In this document: positions 26,857-34,733 of the stretch, piece by piece
Position numbering within the stretch: position 1 is the stretch's first letter
Layout: every line of letters starts with the position of its first letter
Assembly: GCF_900142075.1 (NCBI RefSeq)
Contig: NZ_FQZO01000003.1
Span: 372,001-436,000, forward strand
From: Clostridium amylolyticum
GTDB taxonomy: Bacteria; Bacillota; Clostridia; Clostridiales; Clostridiaceae
Direction: 5' to 3'
Length of the DNA: 64,000 nt
Notes under the pieces: generated by a model
What the model was told of the DNA's origin: nothing
The model's input: only the letters and a program-made list of their open reading frames with translations
Database searches by the model: none
Made by a program: the position numbers and the translations under genes

Positions 26857-26896
26857 AATAAGTTTATAACCAGTTTTACTTGGCTATAAACTTATT
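26857..26896. promoter_or_regulatory. 12-bp inverted repeat before the excisionase-like gene
   Basis: AATAAGTTTATA (26857-26868) and TATAAACTTATT (26885-26896) are perfect complements with a 16-nt centre. It lies 17 bp before the ATG, with AGGAGG between. It could be an operator for the XRE or excisionase-like protein, or an attenuator. The region 26790-26850 just upstream also shows GAGAGG/CCTCTC and GTATAGA/TCTATAC pairing. Confidence 0.55.
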
Positions 26897-26913
26897 ATAC
26901 GAGGAGGGTTATC

Positions 26914-27096
26914 ATGTTTGAATATATGACAGTGCAAGAAGCCGCAAAAAAATGGGGAATATCAGAACGACAGGTACAAAAGCTCTGCAAACAAAACCGT
27001 ATTAAAGATGTTGTTCATCTTAGTCGTGTATTGATTATTCCTAAAAATGGGGAAAAACCTGCTGATGCACGAAGAAAAAGAAGTGAAGAGCAATGA
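26914..27096 (+). CDS. Small excisionase-like HTH protein
   Basis: 60 residues: MTVQEAAKKWGISERQVQKL followed by a basic C-terminus ending RRKRSEEQ. This is the winged-helix/MerR-like fold used by excisionases and by small DNA-binding proteins of integrative elements. AGGAGGG lies 6-8 nt before the ATG. It is the first gene of the exporter module, upstream of the response regulator. No integrase is in the island, so it is either a leftover recombination factor or a local regulator. Confidence 0.78.
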   Translation: MFEYMTVQEAAKKWGISERQVQKLCKQNRIKDVVHLSRVLIIPKNGEKPADARRKRSEEQ

Positions 27097-27113
27097 ATTA
27101 TTATATAGTTATG

Positions 27114-27145
27114 TAACATTGGATTAACATAGATTTTGGTATGAT
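27114..27145 (+). promoter_or_regulatory. Response-regulator-type promoter: TAACAT direct repeat plus -10
   Basis: TAACAT at 27114-27119 and 27125-27130 (11-bp period), then 9 nt, then TATGAT at 27140-27145. The same layout occurs before the permease gene at 28908-28939. OmpR-family regulators bind such 11-bp-period direct repeats around -35. Confidence 0.7.
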
Positions 27146-27174
27146 AAAAAGATAGATATAAAGGAGTGTTGAAA

Positions 27175-27852
27175 ATGAGAGTTTTAATTATTGAAGATAA
27201 TAGAGATCTTTGCTACTCTATGAAAACAGGGCTTGAAAAGCTCGGATTTTATATAGACGCTGCTTTTGATGCAGAAACAGGAGAGGAAAAAGCTTATGTG
27301 AATGAGTATGATGTAATTTTATTAGACTTAAATTTGCCGGATAAGGATGGGCTTGAAATATTAAAAGACTTCAGAAAAAGCAATAACAATACGCCGGTCA
27401 TCATTGTTAGTGCAAGGGACGATATAGAACAACGAACCGTTGGTCTTGATTTAGGCGCAGATGATTACATTACAAAACCATTTCAAATTTCGGAAGTAAG
27501 AGCAAGAATACAAGCGGTTATCCGCAGATTTCAAGGGAGAACAACCCCCACCATAAAAATAGACGGATTAGAAATTGAGCCTGCAAAAAGAGTAGCAACA
27601 TTTAACGGCAAAATTATTCCGCTAAAAGCAAAAGAGTTTGATATTTTAGAATATTTATCTATGAAGTTTCCTACTGTTGTTTCGAGTGAAGAATTGTCAG
27701 AACATGTCTATGATGAAAATTTTGACCCGTTTTCTTCTGTGCTTCGGGTACACATTACGCGACTTCGCAAAAAATTGACAGATGCCAGTGGATATGAAAT
27801 GTTGCAAACAATGAGGGGAAAGGGGTATTACTTATGCGAAAATCAAAAATAA
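27175..27852 (+). CDS. OmpR-family response regulator
   Basis: 225 residues. A receiver domain (1-115) with acidic pair ED, the phospho-acceptor Asp in VILLDLNLPDKDG, the Thr/Ser in VSARDD and Lys in ITKPF is followed by a winged-helix DNA-binding domain (about 130-222) ending GYYLCENQK. The ATG at 27175 has AAGGAGTG 5-10 nt upstream; a GTG at 27166 overlaps that site. The gene overlaps its kinase partner by 19 bp. Its likely targets are its own promoter and that of the exporter permease, which share a TAACAT-type direct repeat. Base composition is that of the island, not of the host. Confidence 0.95.
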   Translation: MRVLIIEDNRDLCYSMKTGLEKLGFYIDAAFDAETGEEKAYVNEYDVILLDLNLPDKDGLEILKDFRKSNNNTPVIIVSARDDIEQRTVGLDLGADDYITKPFQISEVRARIQAVIRRFQGRTTPTIKIDGLEIEPAKRVATFNGKIIPLKAKEFDILEYLSMKFPTVVSSEELSEHVYDENFDPFSSVLRVHITRLRKKLTDASGYEMLQTMRGKGYYLCENQK

Positions 27853-28910
27853 TTTTTGTAGTGATTGCATACTCATTGTTGATGACCGCTATATTTGCAG
27901 GAGGCTTATTTGTTTTACAGGACTTTCTTAATGCAAATCAGCCCTTGTCATCTTCTCTGGTCTACCAACCATCGAATATGGAATTATATGACAGCTATAA
28001 CAGCGGGACTATAACGGTGCAGCTTGAAAAAATGATAAACGGAACCGAAATTATGCAGTCATATAATCAGGAATTGTATCGGCATATTTTAACATATGCA
28101 ACTATGTTTTTTGTGCTATTTCTTGTTTCAGTCGCCATATTGGGTTTTATATTTTATAATTATCAAAAAGAAGAATTAAAAAAAGCAGCAAAGCAGCTAC
28201 AAAACTCACCAAGAGAAAATGTCATTTCAAACGCTTTGTCTTGGGTGCGCTCTGCATATTCTGTGATGAAGGAGCAATTTGATAGCAATCTGAACTCATA
28301 TAAACGATTGCACTCATATCTTTCACACGAGCAAAAAAATCAAATTGCAATTTTAAAAGCGAATGTAGAGATCACAAATGACCCGACTAATTTAAGAATA
28401 CTCAATTCGATTTCTGACAGTATTGATGACATACTGACTTTAAGTGAAAACGAGGGTGCTTCTGATTTATCTGAAATTGATACTGCATTAGTGTGCGCCC
28501 AAGTTTGTGATAACTACAAAGGTATGGCAAATATTGAATTCTCGTTTTCGGAAGAAGCCAATACAAATATTTTTGCGAAGGAACGCTGGGTTTACAGAGC
28601 TGTCAGCAATCTAATTGATAATGCTGTAAAGTATAGCGGCGGTGGGCTCGTTAAGGTTGATGTTCAAAATAAAAATCATAGCGTTATAATTTCAGTTGAA
28701 GATTGTGGAATCGGGATTTCCGAAGAACAAATGCAGCGGATTTTTGAACATAAATATCGGGTCAATGAATTAAATCAAGACGGATATGGAATCGGCTTGT
28801 CCTTAGTATCTCATGTCTGTAATCTTTGCGGAGGTTTTGTTTTTGTAGAGAGTAAAATTGATGTAGGGTCAACATTTTATATTTCTTTTCCTGAAGCAGA
28901 CAACAGTTAA
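27834..28910 (+). CDS. Membrane sensor histidine kinase
   Basis: 358 residues. Two membrane helices (about 8-28 and 87-108) enclose a short extracellular loop of about 60 residues. The phospho-accepting His lies in SYLSHEQKNQIAIL, an unusual H-box lacking the common HELRTP sequence. The ATPase domain has the N-box NLIDNAVKYSG, G1 DCGIGIS and G2 GYGIGLSLV. Kinases with such small extracellular loops often sense through their ABC transporter (BceS style) or within the membrane, which suits the permease and ATPase encoded just downstream. It overlaps the response regulator gene by 19 bp; its stop lies in the next operator. Confidence 0.93.
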   Translation: MRKSKIIFVVIAYSLLMTAIFAGGLFVLQDFLNANQPLSSSLVYQPSNMELYDSYNSGTITVQLEKMINGTEIMQSYNQELYRHILTYATMFFVLFLVSVAILGFIFYNYQKEELKKAAKQLQNSPRENVISNALSWVRSAYSVMKEQFDSNLNSYKRLHSYLSHEQKNQIAILKANVEITNDPTNLRILNSISDSIDDILTLSENEGASDLSEIDTALVCAQVCDNYKGMANIEFSFSEEANTNIFAKERWVYRAVSNLIDNAVKYSGGGLVKVDVQNKNHSVIISVEDCGIGISEEQMQRIFEHKYRVNELNQDGYGIGLSLVSHVCNLCGGFVFVESKIDVGSTFYISFPEADNS

Positions 28911-28939
28911 CGCTAGGTTAACATTAAATTTGCTATACT
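28908..28939 (+). promoter_or_regulatory. Exporter promoter with the same direct-repeat operator
   Basis: TAACGC (28908-28913) and TAACAT (28919-28924) are 11 bp apart, then 9 nt, then TATACT (28934-28939). Geometry is identical to the site at 27114-27145. The first half-site includes the kinase stop codon. Confidence 0.72.
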
Positions 28940-28973
28940 GCCTATATCAATAACAGCGCAAAGGAGATGCATT

Positions 28974-30350
28974 ATGTACATTTTAAAAAATGCCGCAAAG
29001 AATTTACTGCGTAATAAAGGCAGAAACATTATTATTGCTGTCATCATTTTGGCTATGCTGACAGCAACAGCCGTTTCTATGATTATTAACACAACCACAT
29101 CCGCTATTATAGAGGATTACAAAAACCGCTTCGGGTCGGAAGTTTATATCCAAACAGATGTGGAAAAATTCAAAGAGATGTCGCAGGGCAAGGGAGAAAT
29201 GGCTGTAGTTCCTGAGATTATCGACGAGCAAAAGTTATTGTTTGCAGAATCTGAATACTTAAAAGAAACCCGCTTTACCGTCGCATACCCTGCATATGGG
29301 GAAAAGCTGAAAGGTTTAGATCAAGACAAAAACTCATCAAGCGGAACGATAGGATATAACCCTGATGAGAACAGTGAATATTATGATGCAAATGTTCAGG
29401 TAATTGGTAACTCGAGTTTTCAATCGCTTCAAGATTTTAAAGAGGGGCTTCGTAAAATAACACAAGGTGAGTTATATAAAAACAAATATGAGTGCATCGT
29501 CAGCGAAGATTTTGCAAAATTGAACAACCTTAAGGTTGGCGATGAGATAGAAGTAAGAAGTACAGTAAAAAGAGATTCTTTTGCCCCAATGAAACTCAAA
29601 ATCACAGGTATTTACTTTGATATAACAGAAAGCAAATTTGGAGATTGGGTTTCTGCCGCTACGAATCCCAGAAACGAAATCTTAACATCATACGAAACGA
29701 TGTTGGATTATAAAGAAAACACAGCTAACAGGAAACAGATCTTTTCTGTATCTGCGACATATTACTTAAAGAACCCCGATATGTTGGAAGCATTTAATAA
29801 AGAGGCTCATCAAAAAGGTCTGCACGATGTTTTTGTAATGCAGACTGATGAAGGCACTTATAACCAAATTGTAAAACCCGTAGAAGGCTTATCTAAAACT
29901 TCTATTGTGTTTATGACAGTCGTATTGATTTTCGGTTCTGTCATTCTGGTGCTTCTTTCTGTGCTTGCCATACGAGAACGCAAGTATGAAATCGGCGTAC
30001 TCCGTACTATGGGAATGAAAAAGGCAAAAGTGGTAAGAGGTATCCTTTATGAATCGCTGATAACTATCGGCATATGTCTTGTGATTGGACTATCTATTGG
30101 CACAGTTGCTGCGCAGCCAGTTTCGGATATGTTGCTTGATAATCAAATCGAAATGCTTCAAGAATATAACGAAAATAATCCTTATGGAGATACAAATACC
30201 ACCCTTTCAAAAATTGATGTTTCCTTATCTCCTAAAGCTGTAGCCAGTGTTTCTGCTATTGCAGTTGCCTTAGCAATTGTGTCCAGCTCGGTGGGTATTC
30301 TTTATATTACCCGATATGAGCCTATGAAAATACTTTCAGAAAGGAATTAA
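28974..30350 (+). CDS. ABC exporter permease, MacB/FtsX type
   Basis: 458 residues. An N-terminal helix (NIIIAVIILAMLTATAVSMI), an extracytoplasmic MacB periplasmic-core-like domain (about 45-300) and three C-terminal helices of the FtsX domain with the family motif REREYEIG in the form RERKYEIGVLRTMGMKKAKV. AAGGAGATG precedes the ATG. It is encoded with its ATPase 4 bp downstream and a two-component system upstream, the usual plan of antimicrobial-peptide or lantibiotic sensing and detoxification modules carried on Firmicute integrative elements. The substrate is not determinable from sequence. Confidence 0.92.
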   Translation: MYILKNAAKNLLRNKGRNIIIAVIILAMLTATAVSMIINTTTSAIIEDYKNRFGSEVYIQTDVEKFKEMSQGKGEMAVVPEIIDEQKLLFAESEYLKETRFTVAYPAYGEKLKGLDQDKNSSSGTIGYNPDENSEYYDANVQVIGNSSFQSLQDFKEGLRKITQGELYKNKYECIVSEDFAKLNNLKVGDEIEVRSTVKRDSFAPMKLKITGIYFDITESKFGDWVSAATNPRNEILTSYETMLDYKENTANRKQIFSVSATYYLKNPDMLEAFNKEAHQKGLHDVFVMQTDEGTYNQIVKPVEGLSKTSIVFMTVVLIFGSVILVLLSVLAIRERKYEIGVLRTMGMKKAKVVRGILYESLITIGICLVIGLSIGTVAAQPVSDMLLDNQIEMLQEYNENNPYGDTNTTLSKIDVSLSPKAVASVSAIAVALAIVSSSVGILYITRYEPMKILSERN

Positions 30351-30354
30351 ATCA

Positions 30355-31020
30355 ATGAGTACACTATGTTTAGATAATGTTTCCTATGTTTATGAAGGAA
30401 CTACAAAAAAGGTTTTAAATGGAGTAAATGCAGATTTTCAAGCTGGTCTATTATATTGTATTATCGGAAAATCAGGTTCTGGTAAAAGCACCCTGTTATC
30501 ACTGATTTCTGGACTTGATACCTGCACCAATGGAACAGTAATCTATCAGGGGAAAGATATGAAACAGATAGATCGTGATGAATATCGGGCTAAAGACATC
30601 GGAGTTATCTTTCAGGGATATAATTTGCTTACAAATGCTACAGCACTTGAAAATGTATTGCTGTCAATGAATATCAGCCAGTGGCAGATGAAGGATAAGA
30701 AAAAGTATGCGTTAGAGCTTTTGGCAAAAGTGGGGATCGACAACGAAACTGCCCTTAGAAAGGTGTTAAGACTTTCGGGTGGAGAACAACAGCGTGTTGG
30801 TATAGCCAGAGCAATATCCCATAATCCTGATATAATAATCGCTGACGAGCCGACAGGAAATCTTGACGGCGACACCGAAGAAAATATTATGAGTATTTTT
30901 TCTTCATTAGCACACGATGCCAATAAATGTGTAATTATTGTAACACACTCAAAAAGTGTTTCGGGCTATGCGGATGAACTTTGGGGATTAAATCAAGGAA
31001 AACTTGTTTTCGTGAAGTGA
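30355..31020 (+). CDS. ABC exporter ATP-binding protein of the island
   Basis: 221 residues with Walker A GKSGSGKST, Q-loop in VIFQGYNLL, signature LSGGEQQR, Walker B IIIADEPTGNLDG and switch His in VTHS: a MacB/LolD-type ATPase. It starts 4 bp after the permease stop with AAAGGA upstream, and is the last gene before a strong terminator. Together with the permease it forms an exporter under likely control of the adjacent two-component system. Confidence 0.93.
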   Translation: MSTLCLDNVSYVYEGTTKKVLNGVNADFQAGLLYCIIGKSGSGKSTLLSLISGLDTCTNGTVIYQGKDMKQIDRDEYRAKDIGVIFQGYNLLTNATALENVLLSMNISQWQMKDKKKYALELLAKVGIDNETALRKVLRLSGGEQQRVGIARAISHNPDIIIADEPTGNLDGDTEENIMSIFSSLAHDANKCVIIVTHSKSVSGYADELWGLNQGKLVFVK

Positions 31021-31038
31021 ATTTTATCATAAACAAGA

Positions 31039-31075
31039 AATAACAAGCCATTAAATAGTTGGCTTGTTATTTTCA
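31039..31075 (+). terminator. Intrinsic terminator of the exporter operon, used as group IIC intron target
   Basis: AATAACAAGCCA (31039-31050) pairs perfectly with TGGCTTGTTATT (31060-31071), followed by TTCAT and immediately the intron 5' end GTGCG. Group IIC introns characteristically insert just behind terminator hairpins. Confidence 0.9.
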
Positions 31076-31076
31076 T

Positions 31077-32982
31077 GTGCGCCCAGCATGGGCGACAGCT
31101 TGGTGGTGAAAGTCCACTATGGGGGTTGATAGCACCAACCATTAGCTTACGGCAAGGGTGTCCACCGCGAGGCGGAATCTGAAGGAAGCCTGAAGCAAAA
31201 CTCTGGTCTGACGAACAGAAATCACATATAAGGCTTACTTAAATCGGGTGAGTTTGCATGACAAAACGAAGCCCTATGCTATCCGAGATTTAAGGAGTAA
31301 ATGTGGCAGATAGATGGAGTGAAAGCGGTCGTTCTTACCTGGGGAGGTCTCATGAACGTAGGATAATGAACTTAAATCCAACGGTTGAAACAAGATTTAT
31401 CATGAGAAGTCAGCAGATGTCATAGTACCAGTTTAGTCATGAATAAACTGGGAAGGACTGAACAATAGGAGGTCTTAGAAACTTGAAAAATTCGAAAGAA
31501 ATGCGAAAACTGCAGAAAACTTCATATAAAGAAGACTGGACATGGCAGGTAGAAGTGGAACTTCAAGAAACCATGGGAGTGCATAGTATCTCTACGGCAT
31601 TTGAAAGTGGAAAAGACGATGGAAAGCTATACACCAATAACTTACTTGAGAAAATATTGGACAGCGAAAATCTAAGATTAGCTTTTAGAAGAGTAAAATC
31701 CAATAAGGGAAGCCATGGAGTGGATGGAATGAAAGTGGATGAACTTCCACAATACTTGAAGCAAAATATAATCTCGCTTAAGAAAAGTATATTGGAGGGG
31801 ACTTATCGTCCTCACCCTGTCAGAAGGGTGGAAATACCAAAACCTGACGGAGGAATAAGATTGCTTGGAATACCTACTGTAGTTGATAGAATGATACAAC
31901 AAGCAGTTGCCCAGGTGCTAACTCCTATATTTGAAAAGACCTTTTCAGAAAATAGCTATGGATTTAGACCTAAAAGGGATGCTAAACAAGCTATACGAAA
32001 AGCAAAAGAATATATGGAACAAGGCTACAAATGGGTGGTGGACATAGACCTTGCAAAATACTTCGATACTGTGAATCATGATAAGCTCATGGCACTCGTT
32101 GCAAGAGAAATCAAAGATAAAAGAGTATTAAAGTTAATAAGGCTATTTTTACAAAGTGGGGTATTGATAAACGGAGTAGTTATTGAAACAGAGGAAGGTT
32201 GTCCACAAGGAGGACCTCTAAGTCCACTACTTAGTAACATCATGCTCACCGAACTCGATAGAGAGCTTGAGAAAAGAGGACACAAATTCTGTCGCTATGC
32301 TGATGATAACAATATTTACGTCAAAAGCAAGAAATCAGGAGATAGAGTTATGCATAGCATAACAGAATTCATTGAAAACAAACTTAAGCTTAAAGTTAAC
32401 AAAGATAAAAGTGCAGTAGATAGACCTTGGAAAAGAAAATTTCTAGGGTTTAGCTTCTATCAATGGTACGGCAAGATAGGAATAAGAGTACACGAAAAAT
32501 CTATAAACAAGTTCAAAGCTAAAATCAGAAATATAACGTCAAGAAGTAATGCTTGGGATATGAATTATAGAATGTTAAAACTCCGCCAGTGCATAGTAGG
32601 ATGGCTCAATTATTTTAGAATAGCTGATATAGCAAGACTAACAAAAGAGTTAGACGAGTGGACTAGACGAAGGCTTAGAATGTGCTTTTGGAAACAGTGG
32701 AAAAAGATTAAGACTAAGCATGATAACTTAAAGAATCTTGGAATTAAAGAAAGCAAAGCGTGGGAATTTGCTAACACAAGGAAAAGCTATTGGCGAATAG
32801 CCAACAGCCCCATACTTGCATCAACACTGACCAATTCTTATCTTGAGAAAAATAGGATATACAAGTATTCATAAAAGGTATAAGCAAGTACATTAATTCT
32901 TGTTGAACCGCCGTATACCGAACGGTACGTACGGTGGTGTGAGAGGTCGGTAGATAAAATAATTATCTACCTCCTACTCGAT
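31077..32982 (+). mobile_element. Group IIC intron with encoded reverse transcriptase
   Basis: The 5' end reads GTGCGCCCAGC, matching the group II 5' consensus GTGYG. About 400 nt of structured RNA domains I-III precede the protein gene in domain IV. Domain V is visible at about 32907-32947 (GAACCGCC, CGAACGG, GGTGGT) and domain VI at about 32948-32978 (GGTAGATAA/TTATCTACC), ending CTACTCGAT. The site behind a terminator and the protein type both indicate class C. Boundaries are inferred from consensus ends; about 1.9 kb is normal for this class. It appears full length. Confidence 0.9.
31483..32874 (+). CDS. ltrA: Group II intron reverse transcriptase/maturase, class C
   Basis: 463 residues. 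The reverse transcriptase fingers/palm region includes RRVEIPKPDGGIRLLGIP, NSYGFRPKRDA, PQGGPLSPLLSNI and the active-site FCRYADDN (YADD intact). The maturase/thumb (GIIM) domain follows with VDRPWKRKFLGFSF and WLNYFRIAD. The C-terminus NTRKSYWRIANSPIL is typical of class C proteins such as GsI-IIC, and no HNH endonuclease domain is present. The TTG start at 31483 is chosen because AGGAGG is 10 nt upstream. It helps splice and reverse-splice its intron RNA; all parts look intact. Confidence 0.94.
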   Translation: MKNSKEMRKLQKTSYKEDWTWQVEVELQETMGVHSISTAFESGKDDGKLYTNNLLEKILDSENLRLAFRRVKSNKGSHGVDGMKVDELPQYLKQNIISLKKSILEGTYRPHPVRRVEIPKPDGGIRLLGIPTVVDRMIQQAVAQVLTPIFEKTFSENSYGFRPKRDAKQAIRKAKEYMEQGYKWVVDIDLAKYFDTVNHDKLMALVAREIKDKRVLKLIRLFLQSGVLINGVVIETEEGCPQGGPLSPLLSNIMLTELDRELEKRGHKFCRYADDNNIYVKSKKSGDRVMHSITEFIENKLKLKVNKDKSAVDRPWKRKFLGFSFYQWYGKIGIRVHEKSINKFKAKIRNITSRSNAWDMNYRMLKLRQCIVGWLNYFRIADIARLTKELDEWTRRRLRMCFWKQWKKIKTKHDNLKNLGIKESKAWEFANTRKSYWRIANSPILASTLTNSYLEKNRIYKYS

Positions 32983-33209
32983 TAATATAGTAAACTAAGC
33001 ATACTAATATTAAATTCAACAGCTGGGCATAGATTGTTAAAATTATATAATTGTAAAACTTGGCTATTATTAAAATATTTGATAAAATTACTAGGACAGA
33101 GTAATACTTAAGCGCAGAGTTAAAATCCATATTTATATATACGACTTTAATTTTACGTAGATTACTAATTTTTATTTTTAGTTTTACATTGAGGCGGGAG
33201 GTAGTTACT

Positions 33210-34607
33210 ATGAGAAAAACACGAAGCAAAAATAAAAAGAAAGAACAAAAGATACTCATAGGTTCTGTTGCGGTGTTAGGTAGTTTACTTGTTATATATT
33301 TGTCTATGTCCTTTTACTTTATGAAGCGTTTTTATTTCGGTACCATTATTAATGGGGTAAAGGCTGGGGGAAAAACCGTAGATTTAGTAAATAATCAAAT
33401 AGCTAAGAGTATTGATAAGTATACCTTGACATTAGAAGAGAGGAAAGAAATAAAGGAAGAGATAAGGGGTGCTGATATAGGCTTAAAATACAGTGAAGTA
33501 TATAAAGTTGAAGAGGTAAAAAGCAAGCAAAGTCCCTTTAAATGGCTTACAGGATCCTTCAATAAAAAAAATTATACCTTGTCTGAAATTATTTCCTTCG
33601 ATGAAAAGTTGCTAAAAGAGAAGATTGATAATTTAAGCTGTTTTGTGGGAAAGGACATAACCGAGCCTAAGGATGCAGGCTTTAAATATACAGACAAGGG
33701 ATATGAAATAGTAGAAGAGGTTAATGGAAATAAGGTTATTAAAGAAAAGTTATTGGAGGAGGTAAAGCAAGGCATTATCAACTTAAAAAGATCTTTAGAC
33801 CTAGATAAAGCTGACTGTTATGAAAAGCCTAAATATACTAAGAATTCTAAAGAAATTATAGATACTAATAACCTTCTTAATAAATATATTTCTTCTAAAA
33901 TCACTTATACTTTCGGGGACAATGAAGAAGTGTTGGATGCATCAGAGTTTAATACTTGGATTAAGGTGGATGAAAACTTAGGAGTTACTATTGATGAGGA
34001 AAAGGTGAAAAACTATGTAAAAATTTTATCTGGTAAATATGACACCTATGGTACTACTAGAAGTTTTAGTACCTCCACTGGAAAAGTAATAAATATAAAA
34101 GGCGGAAATTATGGATATAGAATAAATAGAAGTAAAGAATCCAGTGAAATAATGGAAGCTATAAAGCAGGGAGAAACTGTAAAGAAGAAGCCATCCTACT
34201 CCCAAACTGCCAAGGGTTCCTTAAGCAATGATATTGGAAATACTTATGTGGAAATCGATATGTCCAAGCAGCATCTGTGGCTTTATAAAAACAAAACCCT
34301 TTTAGCAGAGGGGGATATAGTTACAGGGAATATGTCGAAAAATTATTCAACTCCTGCAGGAACTTATAGGCTAACTTATAAGCAGAAAGATGCTACGTTA
34401 AAGGGTACTGATTACGAGACACCGGTAAGTTATTGGATGCCCTTTAACGGAAATATAGGACTTCACGATGCTACTTGGAGGAAAACCTTTGGAGGGAATA
34501 TTTATCAGAAAGATGGTTCTCATGGTTGTGTAAATGCTCCATTTGGTTTAGCGGAAATTGTATTTAATAATATTGAAGCTGGAACTCCAGTGGTTTGTTA
34601 TTATTAA
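33210..34607 (+). CDS. L,D-transpeptidase (YkuD/ErfK), second paralogue
   Basis: 465 residues, same architecture as the enzyme at 15175-16560: basic N-terminus, one membrane helix, two PG_binding_4-like modules, and a C-terminal YkuD domain with GNIGLHDATW and SHGCVN (catalytic Cys). The two share long stretches such as YDTYGTTRSF, and differ mainly in the N-terminal modules. The ATG at 33210 has GGGAGG at about 8 nt; an upstream TTG would contain that site. The gene lies just beyond the intron/island edge, and its 5' region is the 3' exon of the intron. Likely role: 3-3 peptidoglycan cross-linking in the envelope or spore cortex. Confidence 0.92.
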   Translation: MRKTRSKNKKKEQKILIGSVAVLGSLLVIYLSMSFYFMKRFYFGTIINGVKAGGKTVDLVNNQIAKSIDKYTLTLEERKEIKEEIRGADIGLKYSEVYKVEEVKSKQSPFKWLTGSFNKKNYTLSEIISFDEKLLKEKIDNLSCFVGKDITEPKDAGFKYTDKGYEIVEEVNGNKVIKEKLLEEVKQGIINLKRSLDLDKADCYEKPKYTKNSKEIIDTNNLLNKYISSKITYTFGDNEEVLDASEFNTWIKVDENLGVTIDEEKVKNYVKILSGKYDTYGTTRSFSTSTGKVINIKGGNYGYRINRSKESSEIMEAIKQGETVKKKPSYSQTAKGSLSNDIGNTYVEIDMSKQHLWLYKNKTLLAEGDIVTGNMSKNYSTPAGTYRLTYKQKDATLKGTDYETPVSYWMPFNGNIGLHDATWRKTFGGNIYQKDGSHGCVNAPFGLAEIVFNNIEAGTPVVCYY

Positions 34608-34683
34608 TAAATAATAAGTAAGAAGTAATGAGTAATAGCTGAATATAAGAATTGAAAGAAATTCTTTTACATTAGTAAAAAAT

Positions 34684-34733
34684 AAAGAGCATATCCAGTG
34701 AATATCAACGTAAACTGGACATGCTCTTTTTTA
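34684..34733. terminator. Bidirectional terminator between L,D-transpeptidase and helicase genes
   Basis: AAAGAGCAT-ATCCAGT on the left and ACTGGAC-ATGCTCTTT on the right pair with one mismatch, followed by TTTATA; A-rich on the other side. It serves both convergent genes. Confidence 0.85.

Noticed and set aside
32963..33259. Minus-strand 98-codon frame with hydrophobic stretches, overlapping the intron 3' end and the start of the second L,D-transpeptidase
   Set aside because: No ribosome binding site before either Met, it runs across the intron boundary and into the opposite gene; hydrophobicity is expected from AT-rich antisense.
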